Below, piece by piece: positions 12,104-24,199 of a stretch of DNA of 64,000 nucleotides (the first letter of the stretch is position 1; the number at the start of each line of letters is the position of its first letter). The DNA is from Capsicum annuum. Its lineage: Eukaryota; Streptophyta; Magnoliopsida; Solanales; Solanaceae. The notes under the pieces are model-generated. The model saw only the letters and a list, made by a program, of their open reading frames with translations, was not told the DNA's origin and did not search any database. Where the stretch lies: NCBI RefSeq assembly GCF_002878395.1, contig NC_061114.1, positions 142,377,090 to 142,441,089 of the forward strand. Reading direction: 5' to 3'. The translations under genes and the position numbers were made by a program.

Positions 12104-13215
12104 ATGCCTCCTAGATCTGGAACACAAGGAATCTCTTCCGTCCCATCTAAGGATAATGCTAATAGGGTACGTCCTACATCTGTAGTACATCTTTGATCTT
12201 ATGTTCCTATTCCTGATGGTGATGGAGTTCCTCATATTCTGTCTAGTTCTCCTTAGGTCCCTCAGTGCAATATGATGAATACTGAATTTCGTCAGTCTAT
12301 CCATATTATTGTCTAATTAGTTGTTTCTTAGGCTGAGCGGGGTGTTACTTATTTTTTATCTGTTGAGACAATAATGGTTGGTCAATTTATGAAGATGGGT
12401 CCTCCAATTTTTGCTGGGTAAAGGTGGGGAGAATCTATAGGCTTCTTGGATAAGATGGAAAAGATCCTTGAGGTGATGTAGGATACTAATATAGAGGGGG
12501 TTAACTTTACAGCTTATAAGCTCAAGTATGTTGCTTATCAGTGGTATGAGGAGTGGGATAGGGATATAGGTGATATGGAAGAGGAAATGTTGTACGAGGC
12601 CTTTTCTAATGCCTTTTTGGATTGGTTCTTTCCTTATGAGTTGAGGGATGTTAAGAAGGAGGAGGATGCCAGTAAAGGAATACGCTTTGAAGTTTCATTA
12701 GTTAACAAGATATTCTCCTGATTTGGTGGCTTATATAAGGTAGTGAATAAGGAAGTTTGCTTTTAGGTTTAATAGAAATTTGATTCTAGAGAGAAAGACT
12801 GCCTTGCTGTTTAAGGATATGGACATCTCAAGGTTGACTATTCATATGCAATAGATTAAGGATGAGAAGAGGAAGTAGGCAGAATTAGGGGATAGGAAAG
12901 AAAAAAAGAGCAGGTTTTCTGAATAGGGAGATGCTTAGTCTAAGGGTGGTAGAGATGGTGGAAAGTGGAAAAAAAGGGAGTTCTACCTTCTTTTCTGCTA
13001 GTTCTCCTTATCAGTCGGGAGACATACGTTATTAAGGTGATGATAATTCTAGGACACAGGCTGCCCAATCTTTGGTGAGTGGAGATCAGTCAATTTCTTC
13101 GTCTCTTCCTTATTAATTTTATGGTCGACATCATCGGGGCTATTGCAAAGAAGGAAAGGACAAATGCTGTAAGTATGACCAGATAGGCCATCAGCTAAGG
13201 AATTGTCCGGTCAAT
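12104..13215 (+). pseudogene. Element C gag (broken)
   Basis: Starts at an ATG giving MPPRSGTQGISS, the typical MPPR start of this gag type. The gag core lies at about 12370-12850: GFLDKMEKILEVM, YKLKYVAYQWYEEW, FPYELRDVKK, then after a frameshift and small deletion near 12670, PVKEYALKFH and YSPDLVAYI. The basic C-terminal part follows. A degenerate zinc knuckle (CCKYDQIGHQLRNCP) is near 13160-13206, with the second Cys changed to Tyr. Stops at several Gln positions. Confidence 0.8.
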
Positions 13216-13329
13216 AAGGTTGGAATGGGGGCGAATAAGATTCTTATGGCTACATCTTCTATTCCTAAACCTGGTGGGGTGGCATCTACTTCTATTACTG
13301 CTCCTAGTTCTAGTGTTGATCAGAACAGG

Positions 13330-15238
13330 TTGTATGCTTTCGCATCCCGATAAGAATTTGATGCATTACCCAATCTTGTTATTGGTATTTTATAACTTTT
13401 CTCTTGTGATGTATCTTGTTTACTTGATCTAAGGTCCACTCTTTCTTATATGACTCTATATGTTTTTGTGTCTTTTGGTTTCAATCCAGAAGTTATCTCG
13501 GATTTTTTTTCTATTTCTACCCCAGTAGGTGACTCAGTGATTGCTAAGAGAGTCTATAATGAGTGTGTGGTATTTGTTGGTAGCAAGTAGACCTTGGTGG
13601 AACTTTTTGAGTTTGATATGGTAGATTTTGATGTAATTCTAGGTATGGATTTATTGCATTCTTATTATGTGTTTGTAGATTGTCAGACCCGTTAGGTTAT
13701 CTTTCAGTTCCCTAGAGAACTGGTTATAGAATGGGAAGGTAGTTCCTTAGCTCCTAGGGGAGGTTTATTTCTTATCTTAGAGCTCGAAGGTTAATCTCTA
13801 AGCATTGTCTTTATCACTTTGTTTGGGTTAAGATTTTAACTCAAAAAGTCATTTTTTGTCTTTGGTCCCTATGGTTAATAGGTTTTCGGCGGTCGTTTTG
13901 GATGATCTTCCTAGTGTTCCTTCAAATAGGGAAATAAAGTTTTGTATTGATTTGCTTTCGAAAACTCATCCAATTTCTATTCCTCCATATAGAATGTCTT
14001 CGACTAAGTTAAGGGAACTCAAGGAGTAATTTCAGGTTCTTCTGGATAAGAGGTTTATTCATCCTAGTATTTCTCCATGGGGTGCATCGATGTTTTTCGT
14101 GCGTAAGAAGGATGGTTCCCTTCGGATGTGCATTGACTACAAGAAGTTGAACAAGGTGACGGTCAAGAACAAGTATACTATTTCTTAAATAGATAATTTG
14201 TTTGGCCAGTTGCAGGGTACCAAGTTCTTCTCTAAGATAGATCTTTATTTTGGGTACCATCAACTTAATATTATAGATGGGGATATCCCTAACATGGCTT
14301 GTCATAATCGATATGGGCATTGTGAGTTCTTGGTGATCTCATTTGGATTGACTAATACTCCGACAGCATATATGGACTTGATGAACATGGTGTTCAGGCA
14401 GTATTTGGATATCTTTGGCATTGTATTCATTGATGACATTCTGGTTATTTGAAAAGAGAGGTGGATCATGCTAATCACCTTCGTATGGTGTTGTAGACCT
14501 TAAAGGAACAACAGTTGTATGCCAATTATCTAAGTATGAGTTTTGGTTGAATGTTGTAACTTTTTTGGGCCACATCATTTTTAGTAAAGGGATCATGGGG
14601 GATCTATAGAAGGTAACTGTGGTGAAGAGATTGCGTAGGCCTACAATTCTATTTGATATTCGAAGTTTCTTGGGTTTAGCTGGGAATTATAGGTAGTTTA
14701 TGGAAGAATTTTCTTCAATAAATGTCCTTTAACTAAGTTAACTCAGAAGAAGGTTAAGTTTTTATGGTCAGATACTTGTGAAGGGAGTTTTGAGAAGTTA
14801 AAGGATAAGTTGACTTTGGCTCCAGTCCTGACTTTGTCTGAAGGCAATGATAGGTTTGTGGTTTATTGAGATGCATCTCGGGTAGGGATTGGTTGTGTTT
14901 TGATGCAGCATAGGAAGGTAAATGCCTATGTTTCCTGAAAGTTGAAGGTATATAAGAGGAATTATCCGACTCATAATTTAGAGTCATTGGCTGTTGTGTT
15001 TTCTTTGAAAATATGGGGATATTATTTGTATGGTGTTCATGTGGATATCTTTTCTGATCATAAAAGTCTTCAATTTTTATTCACTCAGAAAGAGCTTAAT
15101 ATTAGGCATAGGAGGTGGCTTGAGCTTCTCAAGGATTATGACATGAGTCTTCACTACCACCCAGGTAAGGCTAATATGGTTGTTTATACTCTTACCAGGT
15201 TATCCATAGGTAGTTTGGCTCATTTTGAGGAAGGCTAG
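13330..15238 (+). pseudogene. Element C pol: protease, RT and RNase H (broken)
   Basis: Protease is near 13400-13650: the active-site segment reads LLDLRSTLSYMT (Gly of D-P-G-S lost), then ISTPVGDSVIAKRV-like sequence. RT runs from about 13990 to 14620 with [26 protein letters not shown] and FSKID; the catalytic FIDDIL is intact at about 14425 (open frame 14198-14452), followed by a stop. RNase H is best seen at 14942-15238: [45 protein letters not shown] and YHPGKANMV. Stops mostly replace Gln or Arg codons. Confidence 0.85.
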
Positions 15239-15244
15239 CGAGAA

Positions 15245-16780
15245 TTGGTCAAGGAAATTCACTGCTTGGCTAATCTTGGAGTTTGTCTCTTGGACTCTAA
15301 GGATGGTGGTGTGATGGTGCAAGAAGTGGTTCAATCATATCTTGGTGTGGATATTAACGTTAAGCAAGTGCTAGACCCTGTCTTTATTAAAATCAAGGGT
15401 GATGCTGGTGGGCAAAAAGTAGTGGTGTTTAAGATAAATGATAATGGTACTTTACGGTACCAAGGGAGGTTGTGTGTTCCAGAGTTCGATGGGCTATGGG
15501 AAAGGATTTTTGCTGAGGTGCATGAGTCGTGCTATGTTGTTCATCCCTGCTTGACTAAGATGTATCATGATCTCAAGGAGGTCTACTGGTGAAATGGCAT
15601 GAAGAGGGATGTGGTTGATTTGGTGGCTAAGTATATAGTGTGAGAACAGGTTAAGGTTGAGCACATGAGGCCTAGTGGGCTATATCAAGAAATTGATTTG
15701 CCCAAATGGAATTGGGAAGTGATCAATATGGACTTTGTTACTAGTTTTCCTCGGTATCTAAATTAGAATGATTTAATTTGGGTCTTCATGGATAGGATGA
15801 CCAAATCTGCGCAATTCTTGCAAGTTCAGACTATCTTTTTGGTGGAGTATTATGCGAGGTCGTATCTTCAAAAGATTGTGAAGCTGTATGGGGTACGTTT
15901 TTTTTATTATCTCTAACCGTGGTACACAGTTTATGTCTCATTTCTGGCAGTTTTTCCAAAAAAGGATGGGGACTAAGGTTAGTTTGAGTACCATTTTTCA
16001 TCCACAGTCGGATGGGCAAGCGGAGTGAACTCTTCAGACATTGTAAGATATGCTGCGGGCCTGCATGATTGAGTGTGGTGTCAATTGGGTCGAGTATTTG
16101 CCTTTGGTAGAGTTGCTTACAATAATAGCTATCATTCGAGTATTGATATGGCTCCTTTCAAGACGTTCTATGGTAGAAAGTGTAGATCTCCTATTAAGTG
16201 ATTTAAGCATTGGGAGGCGGACATGTTTGGTCCTGATTAGGTCTATCAAGCGATGGAGAAGGTAAAGGTGATTTGTGATAGGTTTAAAGCTTCCTAAAGT
16301 CACCAAAAATCCTATACCGATGTTAGGCATAGAGACTTGGAATTTGTGGTCAGGGATAGGGTGTTCCTTAAGGTGTATCCCATGAAGGGAGTATGTGGTT
16401 TGGCATAAAGGTGAAACTTACTCCTCGGTTCATTGGTCCTTATGTGATTTTGCGGAGAGTTGGCAATATTGCCTATGAGTTGTAGTTGCCATCTAGCTTA
16501 AGTTTGGTTCATCAGGTCTTTCATGTTTCTATTTTGAGAAAGTGTCTTGGTGATCCTTCTTTGATTGTTCCTTTAGAAGGATTGGGTATTTTGGATTATC
16601 TGTCTTATGAAGAGGTCCTAATTGAGTATTATAAAGGCAAGTTCATCGGTTATGGACCAAGGATGTGGCTTCGGTTAAGGTTCTATGGCGGAACCATAAG
16701 GTGGAACAAGCTACCACGGAAGCGGAAGAGGACATGAAGTCCAAGTATCCACATTTGTTTTCTCATCTTGGGATTCGTAC
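15245..16780 (+). pseudogene. Element C integrase with C-terminal chromodomain-like tail (broken)
   Basis: The N-terminal part is open at 15245-15592 and ends in EVHESCYVVHPCLTKMYHDL, the His half of the zinc-binding domain; the Cys half is lost (AKYIV then stop). The core starts near 15725 with NMDFVTSFP. The second catalytic Asp near 15910 reads ISNRGTQF, Asp changed to Asn. The Glu region keeps QSDGQAE then stop. The tail is open at 16486-16737: HQVFHVSILRKCLGDPS, LSYEEVLIEYY, then SVKVLWRNH-like sequence in another frame. Confidence 0.8.
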
Positions 16781-16944
16781 AGAAGGTATGTGCCTTAAAC
16801 ACATCTTTATTTTTTGATTTTGGTATAGGAAAGATTAACATCTTAGCCTCTTTGTTTTCAAACATTATTATAGGGATGTTTGATAATGCAAATGACTGTT
16901 TGTGGTTACCCCTACCTTGTCCATCATTTGGGGTAAATATTTCT

Positions 16945-16955
16945 AGTGGGGGAGA
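16945..16955 (+). other. Element C polypurine tract
   Basis: AGTGGGGGAGA stands directly before the 3' LTR, in the position where plus-strand DNA synthesis is primed. The same purine string precedes the 3' LTRs of D (38601-38610) and E. Confidence 0.8.
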
Positions 16956-16956
16956 C

Positions 16957-18440
16957 TAAACGTCCTGGGTTTTGACCTTAAGAAAATTCCCTAGAAATTC
17001 GTTCTTCAATCCCAATAAGACTAAGAGGTACAAGCCATATGTTGGAGTACGAGTAGTATGGTCCTATCATATGTTGACCAGTACGACTTAGGGGTATGAG
17101 TTGTAGGGATTGGTACGAGTGGTATCAAGGAATCGTATGGTAGGCAATGTTTGATCCTCCTGGTATTTTATTCTGCCAGGGATACGGGTCATTGGTACAA
17201 GTAGTAAGCTTTGGTCATGACTTGTTTGGATGAGTTGTATGCTGGACAATATTTGATCCATGGTGTGAGACTCCGATACGAGTGGTGAGTACCAACCATA
17301 AAGAAAGGTACGACTTTTATGGTTCAGTCGTATCCCTGTGACGGGTTTTTAATGGGTTTAAGTGGGGGTATTCTGGACATTTACCTACTTACCTTAACTA
17401 GAACCCATGACTTCTATTATATTTAGGAGGTTATTTACCCTATTATTCTATTCATTAACATTTAGAAACTATTCAGAAACACATTATAATTCTCTCAAGA
17501 GTTTTTTTGGCAAGAAGGCTAGGGTTTAATCTTGTAGATTTCTTTGCAGCTTGCTTTGGTGATTTCTTTCCATCAAATTCTTCGGTATAAGGCATGATTC
17601 TCTTTCCCTATTGTAATTTCAACTAAAGGCATAGTTTATATGATTGATTTCATGGTTTTACTATTTCATTATCATGGTTTTCAACTATTATTTGGGGGTT
17701 TTCATATTGAATGTCTGATTATTATTTACTATGGTTTTAATTATGCTTTTATATTCATTAATAGTTGTTTTGGACAATTGAATTGGATGGTATTGGTTCA
17801 ATTGTCTTCGAAATTGGTTTTTGGTTACATTATGCCCCCAAGGTGTTTAATAAAATGCTTATAAGGATATGTTCATTGCATTGACTTCTTTTAATTGAAC
17901 CATTGCATGTTTTAAACTTTTTAATGGATTTATACATGGTTTAACTGATTTAGAAAGGCTAAAGGCTAAAGGCTAAATGGTTATGCTTTTGGAGTACATG
18001 GAAGTCACCAAACTGGATTTAACATGGTAATTGGAAGGGCACCTTAGGTCCCCTTAACCTAAATGGTTTGGCTATGGATTTTTCTTGCAAGTAAGGGGTA
18101 GTATGATGATACTACCAATATTGGCCTTGGTCGATTAATGGATAATGGTTTGGTTATTTAAAAATTGGTTTTAATTGGGCATTAACAGAAGGGTGTATAG
18201 CTTAGCCGTGGAAGGTGGAAGTCCTGGGGGGACCAAAACTGGAAACTCATATTTGTCGATATGGGGGGTCTTGTTGACCATGTACGTGTGTCATATTTTA
18301 TATTGGGGGATGTACTAGTCATCCCATAAAATTTTCCCAGGCCGTGCGGCTACATACACTAGGGCCCTTTCAGCCGAGGGAGCTGAACCCATATGGCCCA
18401 TGGGTGGTTTAGACGGCAAAGCTACACACCCCAGGTAAAG
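16957..18440 (+). repeat. Element C 3' LTR (truncated)
   Basis: Homologous to the first 1.5 kb of the 5' LTR, with many point differences. Similarity ends after CCAGGTAAAGG near 18437, where the 5' copy continues for another 0.8 kb. Sequence right of this point is LINE on the other strand. A short triplicated AAAGGCT unit is visible at 17957-17980. Confidence 0.85.
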
Positions 18441-20160
18441 GTTTAGCAGTATTAAATACTAGTTATGTGCCAGTAGTCTATAAATAATATGTTCACAAAA
18501 ACCAATCTTCCTCAATACTTTAATGAGAAACAACCAAACAACCCTATCATATGCGTTCATCATATCCAATTTCTTCACTATGTTAGGAGGTTTTCCCCTT
18601 TTCCTAATTTTAGTGACTATTTATTGAACAACCAGAATATTTTCAGCTATACGCTTTCCTTGAACAAAACTAGCTTGTTCTTCAGAAACTATATCAAGCA
18701 GAATACACTTTAATCTTTCCTGAATAACTCTAGAAAATAACTTATTCACAAATCACTGAGTGAAATAGGTCTATGATCTGAAAAAGTATTTACTACTAAC
18801 TTTTTTGCTAGTAAAACCAAATTTGTGTGAGCAATAAACCTTGGAAATTCATATCCACAAAAGAAGGCTATGATCATTTGGTATACATCATCTAAGATTA
18901 TGCTCCATGCATCCTGATAAAATGCACTTGTCATGCCATCTAGACCAGCAGCACTATTTTTATTCAATCCCTACACTCCTACTTGTACTTTCTCTATGGT
19001 TGGGATCTTCTTCAATTCTTCATTCTGAACTTCTGTTATTAGCTTTGGGAGAACCTTTAGCATTGAGAAATCTTCAGCATCTTCCTGTATTCCAAACTGG
19101 TTTTGGAAAAAGAAATTTACAGCTTCTGCTATTTCATCTTGGTATTTGAACTAGCTTCTTTTTGCATCTTGTATTCTCTGAATTCTTAACCTAGCCCTTC
19201 TGACTTTCACCACTGAATGGAAAAATCTTATGTTTCTTTCTCTATCTTTGAACCATTGAAAAGTAGCTCTTTGTTTCCAAAAATATTCCTCACTTTTCAA
19301 TTGCAAAGCTAATTCTGCCTGTAATTGTGACAACTTAGCTCTATTGCTTCTTGAAGGATCTTCTTTAAATTGTTGTTCCCTTACTCTTATCACTTCCTCC
19401 AATGTGGGAATCTCTTGGAAAATGTTTCTAAAAGTTTGTTTACTCTATTTAGTCAAATATTTTTTAGTATTCTTTAGTTTTTTCTGAAACTTTAAGAATG
19501 GACTTCCTTCAAAGTAAGTAATCTAGTTCTTCCTAATGAAATCCATGCATGATTCTTTCTTAAGACAAAAATTTAGGAATCTAAAAGGTTTGGTGATCCG
19601 CTCACTCTAAGTTACAAACATTTATGCAGTGGTTAAAATTATGTATTTCCTCTATAGTAAAAGGTAAACCTCCTAACTTCTCCTCCTCATTCCTTATCAC
19701 GTTAAAATCTTCACCCACCAGCCAAGGGTCTTGAATTAAACTAACTATTTCACCCAATAACTATCATAAAACCAACCAATCATTCTAACTATATTTTGCA
19801 TACACTAAAGTGACAAAAACAACTACTCCTGCAAGATGATTTTCCACCTTGAGTGTAAGGTGTTGTTCTTCATCTCTAATAGTGTTGTGCTTCATCATTG
19901 AATCCATAAATTCCCATATCTTTCTAGAGTTTTTTGCCATAGCATGTTGGATACCTAGTCTTCCTTTGTACTCTTCTATGTGATGACCATTCTTTAATGG
20001 TTCCATCAAGACAATAAAACCAAATTGATATCCTTTATGCATTGTTATCATCATTGTAAAGGTTTTCTGTGTATTCACTGATCTGATGTTCCAAATTAAA
20101 GAATTCATTCTGATGATGATTTTGCCAACCAACTCCTTGTCTTCATTGCAATTTCTCATA
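18441..20160 (-). pseudogene. LINE ORF2: endonuclease and 5' half of reverse transcriptase (broken)
   Basis: ORF2 nicks target DNA and reverse-transcribes LINE RNA there. The endonuclease start MNSLIWNIRSVNTQKTF is at about 20110, followed by FIVLMEP. The spacer region has FWKQRATFQWFKDRERNIRFFHSVVK at 19151-19350, the usual W-K-R...D-x-N-x-x-FFH segment. RT begins with GLDGMTSAFYQDAW (18900), HTNLVLLAKK and FSDHRPISL (18770), then continues in another frame through AEN and KLDMMNAYDR near 18560 up to YRLLAHN at the junction. The catalytic region is absent. Confidence 0.8.
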
Positions 20161-20859
20161 TTTTTTTTTACTTTTCTCTATTTTCTACCATGCTTTGCAC
20201 TAAATGACTAAATTTTCTTTGGAGATAGAATCCCGTCAAGTGCTACCTTTTTAATGTTATCACCAAAATCTTTATCATCTAGATATTTTTTGCTTTCATT
20301 TACCATTTCTATTATACTTCCTGGTTTCATTTCTAGTGGTTCAACCCCCTCATTATCGTATCGTATTTCTTATCCTTATTATGAATTACCAGCATTTTTT
20401 GATTCGTTCTCTTCACTATTTTATTTTTCCTGATCTTGTGTCTTCTTTAAATATTTGGCCTTTTTATGCTCTACTTCATCTTGTATTTCCTTCTTTGGGA
20501 TGGTGCTATCAACTTTTACATGGTCCTTATTGTTATTATTGCTTGGGTGTTTTTGTTCTCTATTTTGTGTGACTTTGCCGAAGCTTTCATTAGTCTAATC
20601 TTTTGTACTTTGCTTATACTGCATGGTAGTTGATGTGCCTTGTACCTCTTTATTCGCCTGGTTTAAAGCATCAAATGCAATTTATATCTCTAGTTCCTCC
20701 ACCTTATGAGCCATTTCTCCTAAAATATGCCCATATTTATCCTCTTGTATTTGGTCCTCTTTTGTAGCCATTGATTTTTATTGGGTGTTGCCCCTCTTTG
20801 CACTTGCTCAATCTGATTTGCATTTGTTTTAGTACTATCTTTCATTTCCTTCTGCCCTT

Positions 20860-21605
20860 GTATCTTGTCATATAGTTCCAGATAAAGATTCCAACAAGTC
20901 TTTTCATCATGACCTAGTAAACAATACTTCTTACAATATTTAGGCTTGTAATCATACTATATCTGAATCCACTTTGGTTTTATTTCTCCACTTACATCAT
21001 TTTCTTCATTGATCTTCACTCTTTGTGGCAGTTTTGCAACAAGGTCCACCTCTATTTTAACTTTGGTACAACTAGGCCTTGTGTGATTTTGTGTAGCCAT
21101 GTCCATCATTAGTGGCTTTCCCACTGAAGATGCAATTGGAAACATTTCTTCTTTAGAAAAGAAGTTTGGTAGTAGATCTGGTATTGATATCCATGCTATT
21201 CCTATTATGGTTTCTACATCCGGTTCAAGCCAAGTGTCCCAGTTGAGGGTTCTTATTTACCAATACATTTCATTAGCCTTAATGTAATAAGCAGTTGTCG
21301 ATAACAGTCGATCATAGTACTCCAGCTGGTTCAACCTTATCAATGGAATTGACTCACGTAAAGCTTGAATATCTGGCTTGCCATATGAAAATTTTTCCAA
21401 TTATTGCAAATTATAAATTCTCTTGTATGATTAAATTCTTAACCTCTGAAGATTTCCATGTAACTGTTGGTTCCCCATGCATCATTGTAAATGGATTGGG
21501 AAGAACCCTAATATTATCATGCATATATGTTTTACTCTTCAAAAAATATTCATACTTTGGACCTAATGAGTTCAACTTCACTTTCCCTACTTTGTATAGA
21601 TAATG
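20860..21605 (-). pseudogene. LINE ORF1: DUF4283 RNA-binding domain plus zinc knuckle (broken)
   Basis: ORF1 of plant LINEs encodes a nucleic-acid-binding chaperone. The DUF4283-type domain begins near 21600 and is seen in SLGPKYEYFLKSKTYMHDN, a WKSSEVKNLIIQENL segment and FAIIGKIFIWQA, then after a stop the TLNWDTWLEP-like segment and AWISIPDLLPNFFSKEEMF. VGKPLMMD near 21100 follows. The zinc knuckle is at about 20905-20950 (YCKKYCLLGHDEKTCW); its second Cys has become Tyr. A charged linker of unclear frame follows to about 20200. Confidence 0.75.
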
Positions 21606-22721
21606 GGTTTGATTCAAAGTTCGAAAGGTAATGGTTATGGCATTTTGTATGCTTGCAAGTAGGGTTGGTGTGATGATACCAATGGGATGCCTTTCGTAAG
21701 TTATTAGTCTAATGCTTGAGTGCATGTGTAAAGAATGTTTTAATTTGGCTTTAAAGCGGGATACGTAGCGAGACCATGAAACTGGAGTCTGAAGGATGAA
21801 CATTGGAAACCGTGCTAGCTAATACAAGTGACTATATGATTGAAAGGTTTGAGTCCCCCGAATGGGTATATCAATAAGAGGTTTGAGTTCCCCCATATTG
21901 TATATATTGGTTCTAAGTTACCTTATTTATGTCTGGAGGTTCAAGTCTTCTATAATAGAATATACAGATATGAATATTTTTTGGTTCGTACAACTACACA
22001 CACTAGGACCCTTCTAGCTAGGGGAGAGCTGAGCCCATATATCCCGTGGGTACCTTGTGTTTTGATGGTTATGATACATAACCTGAGTTAATATCTTCAA
22101 AGTTCATGCTAAGCCTTGTTACCTATCCCGGCTACATAAATATGTATATGTATATGTACTTGTGATTGAATTTAATGATTTGACTTAGTTTTGATGATGG
22201 CATAATTTTAGTCCTCTATCCCTGAGTTATATGTTAGCATTCCAACCGCTAACTATCTTTGGACATTGTATCCCCATGCAAAACAAGGACCGAAGCTTCT
22301 TTTTCTTTTCCTGTATAGTTTCTAGGGGTTCAACTGGTTCGTAAGTTGACATTGAAGTGGTGAGCTTCCATACTTCGCAAGGCTTTTATTTCATGGTCAT
22401 TTTACTTTTTTTCATAGACATGTTTGACTTGGATTTTTGCTATTTTGGGGGCATGTCCCAACATCTTGTTGTCTTTTGATTGTAGAGGCTTTGTGGATTG
22501 CTATGAACTTGGGTGTTTTGGTTTAAAGTATTGTTTGGTTCATTGCCTTAAATATATTATGAGTTATCATTTGTCGTAATTATATCTATCTTTTTATATG
22601 TTCGAGATTCATCCGACACTTGTGGTTGATATGTTGGTCAGGTTAGGTGAAGAGAGTGATCTCTGGTCTATGTGGGACTTGAGATACCCGTCACAACTAG
22701 GCCCTGGTTAAGGTCATATCA
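21606..22721 (+). repeat. Element D 5' LTR, 5'-truncated
   Basis: Matches 39836-40958 of the 3' LTR: shared ATGGGATRCCTTT, GCATGTGTAAAGAATGTTTTAATT, a GTTCATGCTAAGCCTTGTTACC string, CCCCATSCRAWACA and TAGGTRAARAGGGTGATC. It ends in GTCATATCA just before the PBS. The first 1.2 kb present in the 3' copy is missing; the LINE lies there instead. Small open frames inside (21840-22091, plus; 21411-21803, minus) are not genes. Confidence 0.85.
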
Positions 22722-22724
22722 AAG

Positions 22725-22738
22725 TTGGTATCAGAGCT
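22725..22738 (+). other. Element D primer binding site
   Basis: TTGGTATCAGAGCT follows the LTR end by three bases and matches the initiator-Met tRNA type site. It is the cleanest PBS in the window. Confidence 0.9.
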
Positions 22739-22932
22739 ATGTTCATGGTCAATTGGGTATCCATAAAATCATGTCAAATAAAGTCACTTTTATGGGTGTA
22801 TAGTGCGCCACACTTATAAGAGAGAGGCTATGAGATATTTAGAAATGTTTCTCTTTTTGGGAATCTTATTTTCAGGCTAGAGAGTCTAAGGTCTTGGATT
22901 CTTCTAATTTCCATTTGCTTGTATTTTAGATC

Positions 22933-24115
22933 ATGCCTCCATGATGATCTAATGTTTATGTAAATCCTTCTATCCCATTTGAGGACTACGTGGACGAAGC
23001 TTTTCCAACTTTTGGGGTCCAGACCCGATCAAGGGTTGCTTTATCTGACTCTCCTCAAGGGTTCTATCTAACCCTATGAATCCTACTCCTGATGGTGAAA
23101 CTCATACTCAGTTGCCTCCTGGGAAGTTACTAATCCTGATTTTCATTGCTCCATTACCCTGTTGACTCAGTTGGTGATATCTCAGTCAAAAAAGTCGGGT
23201 TCTGTTAGTGTTGCTATGGGTTCTTCTGAGGTCACGCGAGTTTGCTAATTCATGAGGTTGTATCCTCTGATGTTTACTGGTACCATGGTTGAGAAGGATC
23301 CTCAAAGTTTCATTAATAAAATGGAAAAGATCTTTTAGGTTATGCATGGTTTGAATTTTTTGAGTTTTCTACCTACCAATTGAAAGATGTAGCATAACAG
23401 TGGTGCGTATAGTGGGAACAGTCAAGAGATGAGAATGCTAGTTCAGGCATATGGGAATATTTCTTTAGTGCCTTTTTGGATCGCTTCCTTCCTCAGGAGT
23501 TGAGGGAAGATAAATCAAAAGAATTTGTTAACTTGAAGCAGGGAAGGATGACAGTTCAGGAGTATGCCTTAAAATTCCATTAGTTATCCCTGTATACTGC
23601 TGAATTGGTATCTAATATGAGCGTCCAAATGAGAAAGTTTTCTTCGGGATTGTCTTATGAGTTGGTTCTTGGGAGTAAAGCTACCTTGTTGGTCAAGGAT
23701 ATGGATATCTCCAGGTTAGTTGTGTATATGTAATAGGTTAAAGAGAAAAATAGGAAATAGGCTGAGATTGGTGTGAGATGGATAAGAGTTATTGATTTTC
23801 CAAATATAATGGGGGCTAGTAGCATAGTAGGAAATGGCCTAACAGTAATAGTTGGGGGAGTCCTAACTCCTATTCGACGGCTAGTGCTCCCTACCCAAGT
23901 CGTCAAGAGACAAACATTTTTAGGGTGGTGATACTTTGAGGGCATAGGGAATCTATTCTCAGGCCATTATAACCTAGTCCATACCATCCTACCCTCATTT
24001 TAGATTCTGTGGTTAGCATTATCGTGATCATTGTGAGAAGGAAATAAACCAATATTTTAAGTGTGATCAGATTGGACATATACATCGAAATTGTCCCTCT
24101 AAAGTTGCTTCTAGA
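22933..24115 (+). pseudogene. Element D gag (broken)
   Basis: Starts MPP at 22933, then a stop. The gag core includes DPQSFINKMEKIF near 23300, LDRFLPQELREDKSKEF near 23470 and NLKQGRMTVQEYALKFH near 23530, all clear members of the retrotransposon gag domain. A zinc knuckle remnant (YFKCDQIGHIHRNCPS) is at 24053-24100; it keeps the second Cys, His and last Cys, but the first Cys is now Tyr. Several stops replace Gln codons. A basic linker lies between core and knuckle. Confidence 0.8.
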
Positions 24116-24199
24116 GCAAACAAGGTTTTTGATGCCTCTTCATCATTTCCTACACTGAAGGGTGCTACCTCAGGCTTTGATACTGGTTAGAACCTCCCT

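Larger units (their letters stand above)
9590..18440 (+). mobile_element. Element C: Ty3/gypsy retrotransposon with two LTRs (3' LTR truncated)
   Basis: A complete 5' LTR (9590-11891), PBS, gag, protease, RT, RNase H, integrase, polypurine tract and the first part of a 3' LTR (16957-18440). Its left end lies within the integrase tail of B. Its right end is lost at the junction with the LINE, so the target duplication cannot be checked. The C-terminal tail resembles chromovirus integrase tails (Tekay/Del type by style). All frames are broken. Confidence 0.88.
18441..21605 (-). mobile_element. LINE (non-LTR retrotransposon), truncated in RT
   Basis: On the minus strand: an ORF1 of the plant DUF4283 plus zinc-knuckle type, then ORF2 with an APE-type endonuclease start and the first half of a LINE reverse transcriptase. 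RT stops at the junction with the C 3' LTR, before its catalytic YADD region, so the 3' half, 3' UTR and poly(A) are missing. The right end borders a 5'-truncated LTR of element D. Frames are broken. This is the only LINE in the window. Confidence 0.85.

Noticed and set aside
21411..21803. 130-residue minus frame
   Set aside because: It fuses the LINE ORF1 start with antisense LTR sequence of D; only the part below 21605 is real LINE coding.
22725..22738. tRNA-like sequence
   Set aside because: Only the short complement of a tRNA 3' end is present; this is a primer binding site, not a tRNA gene.
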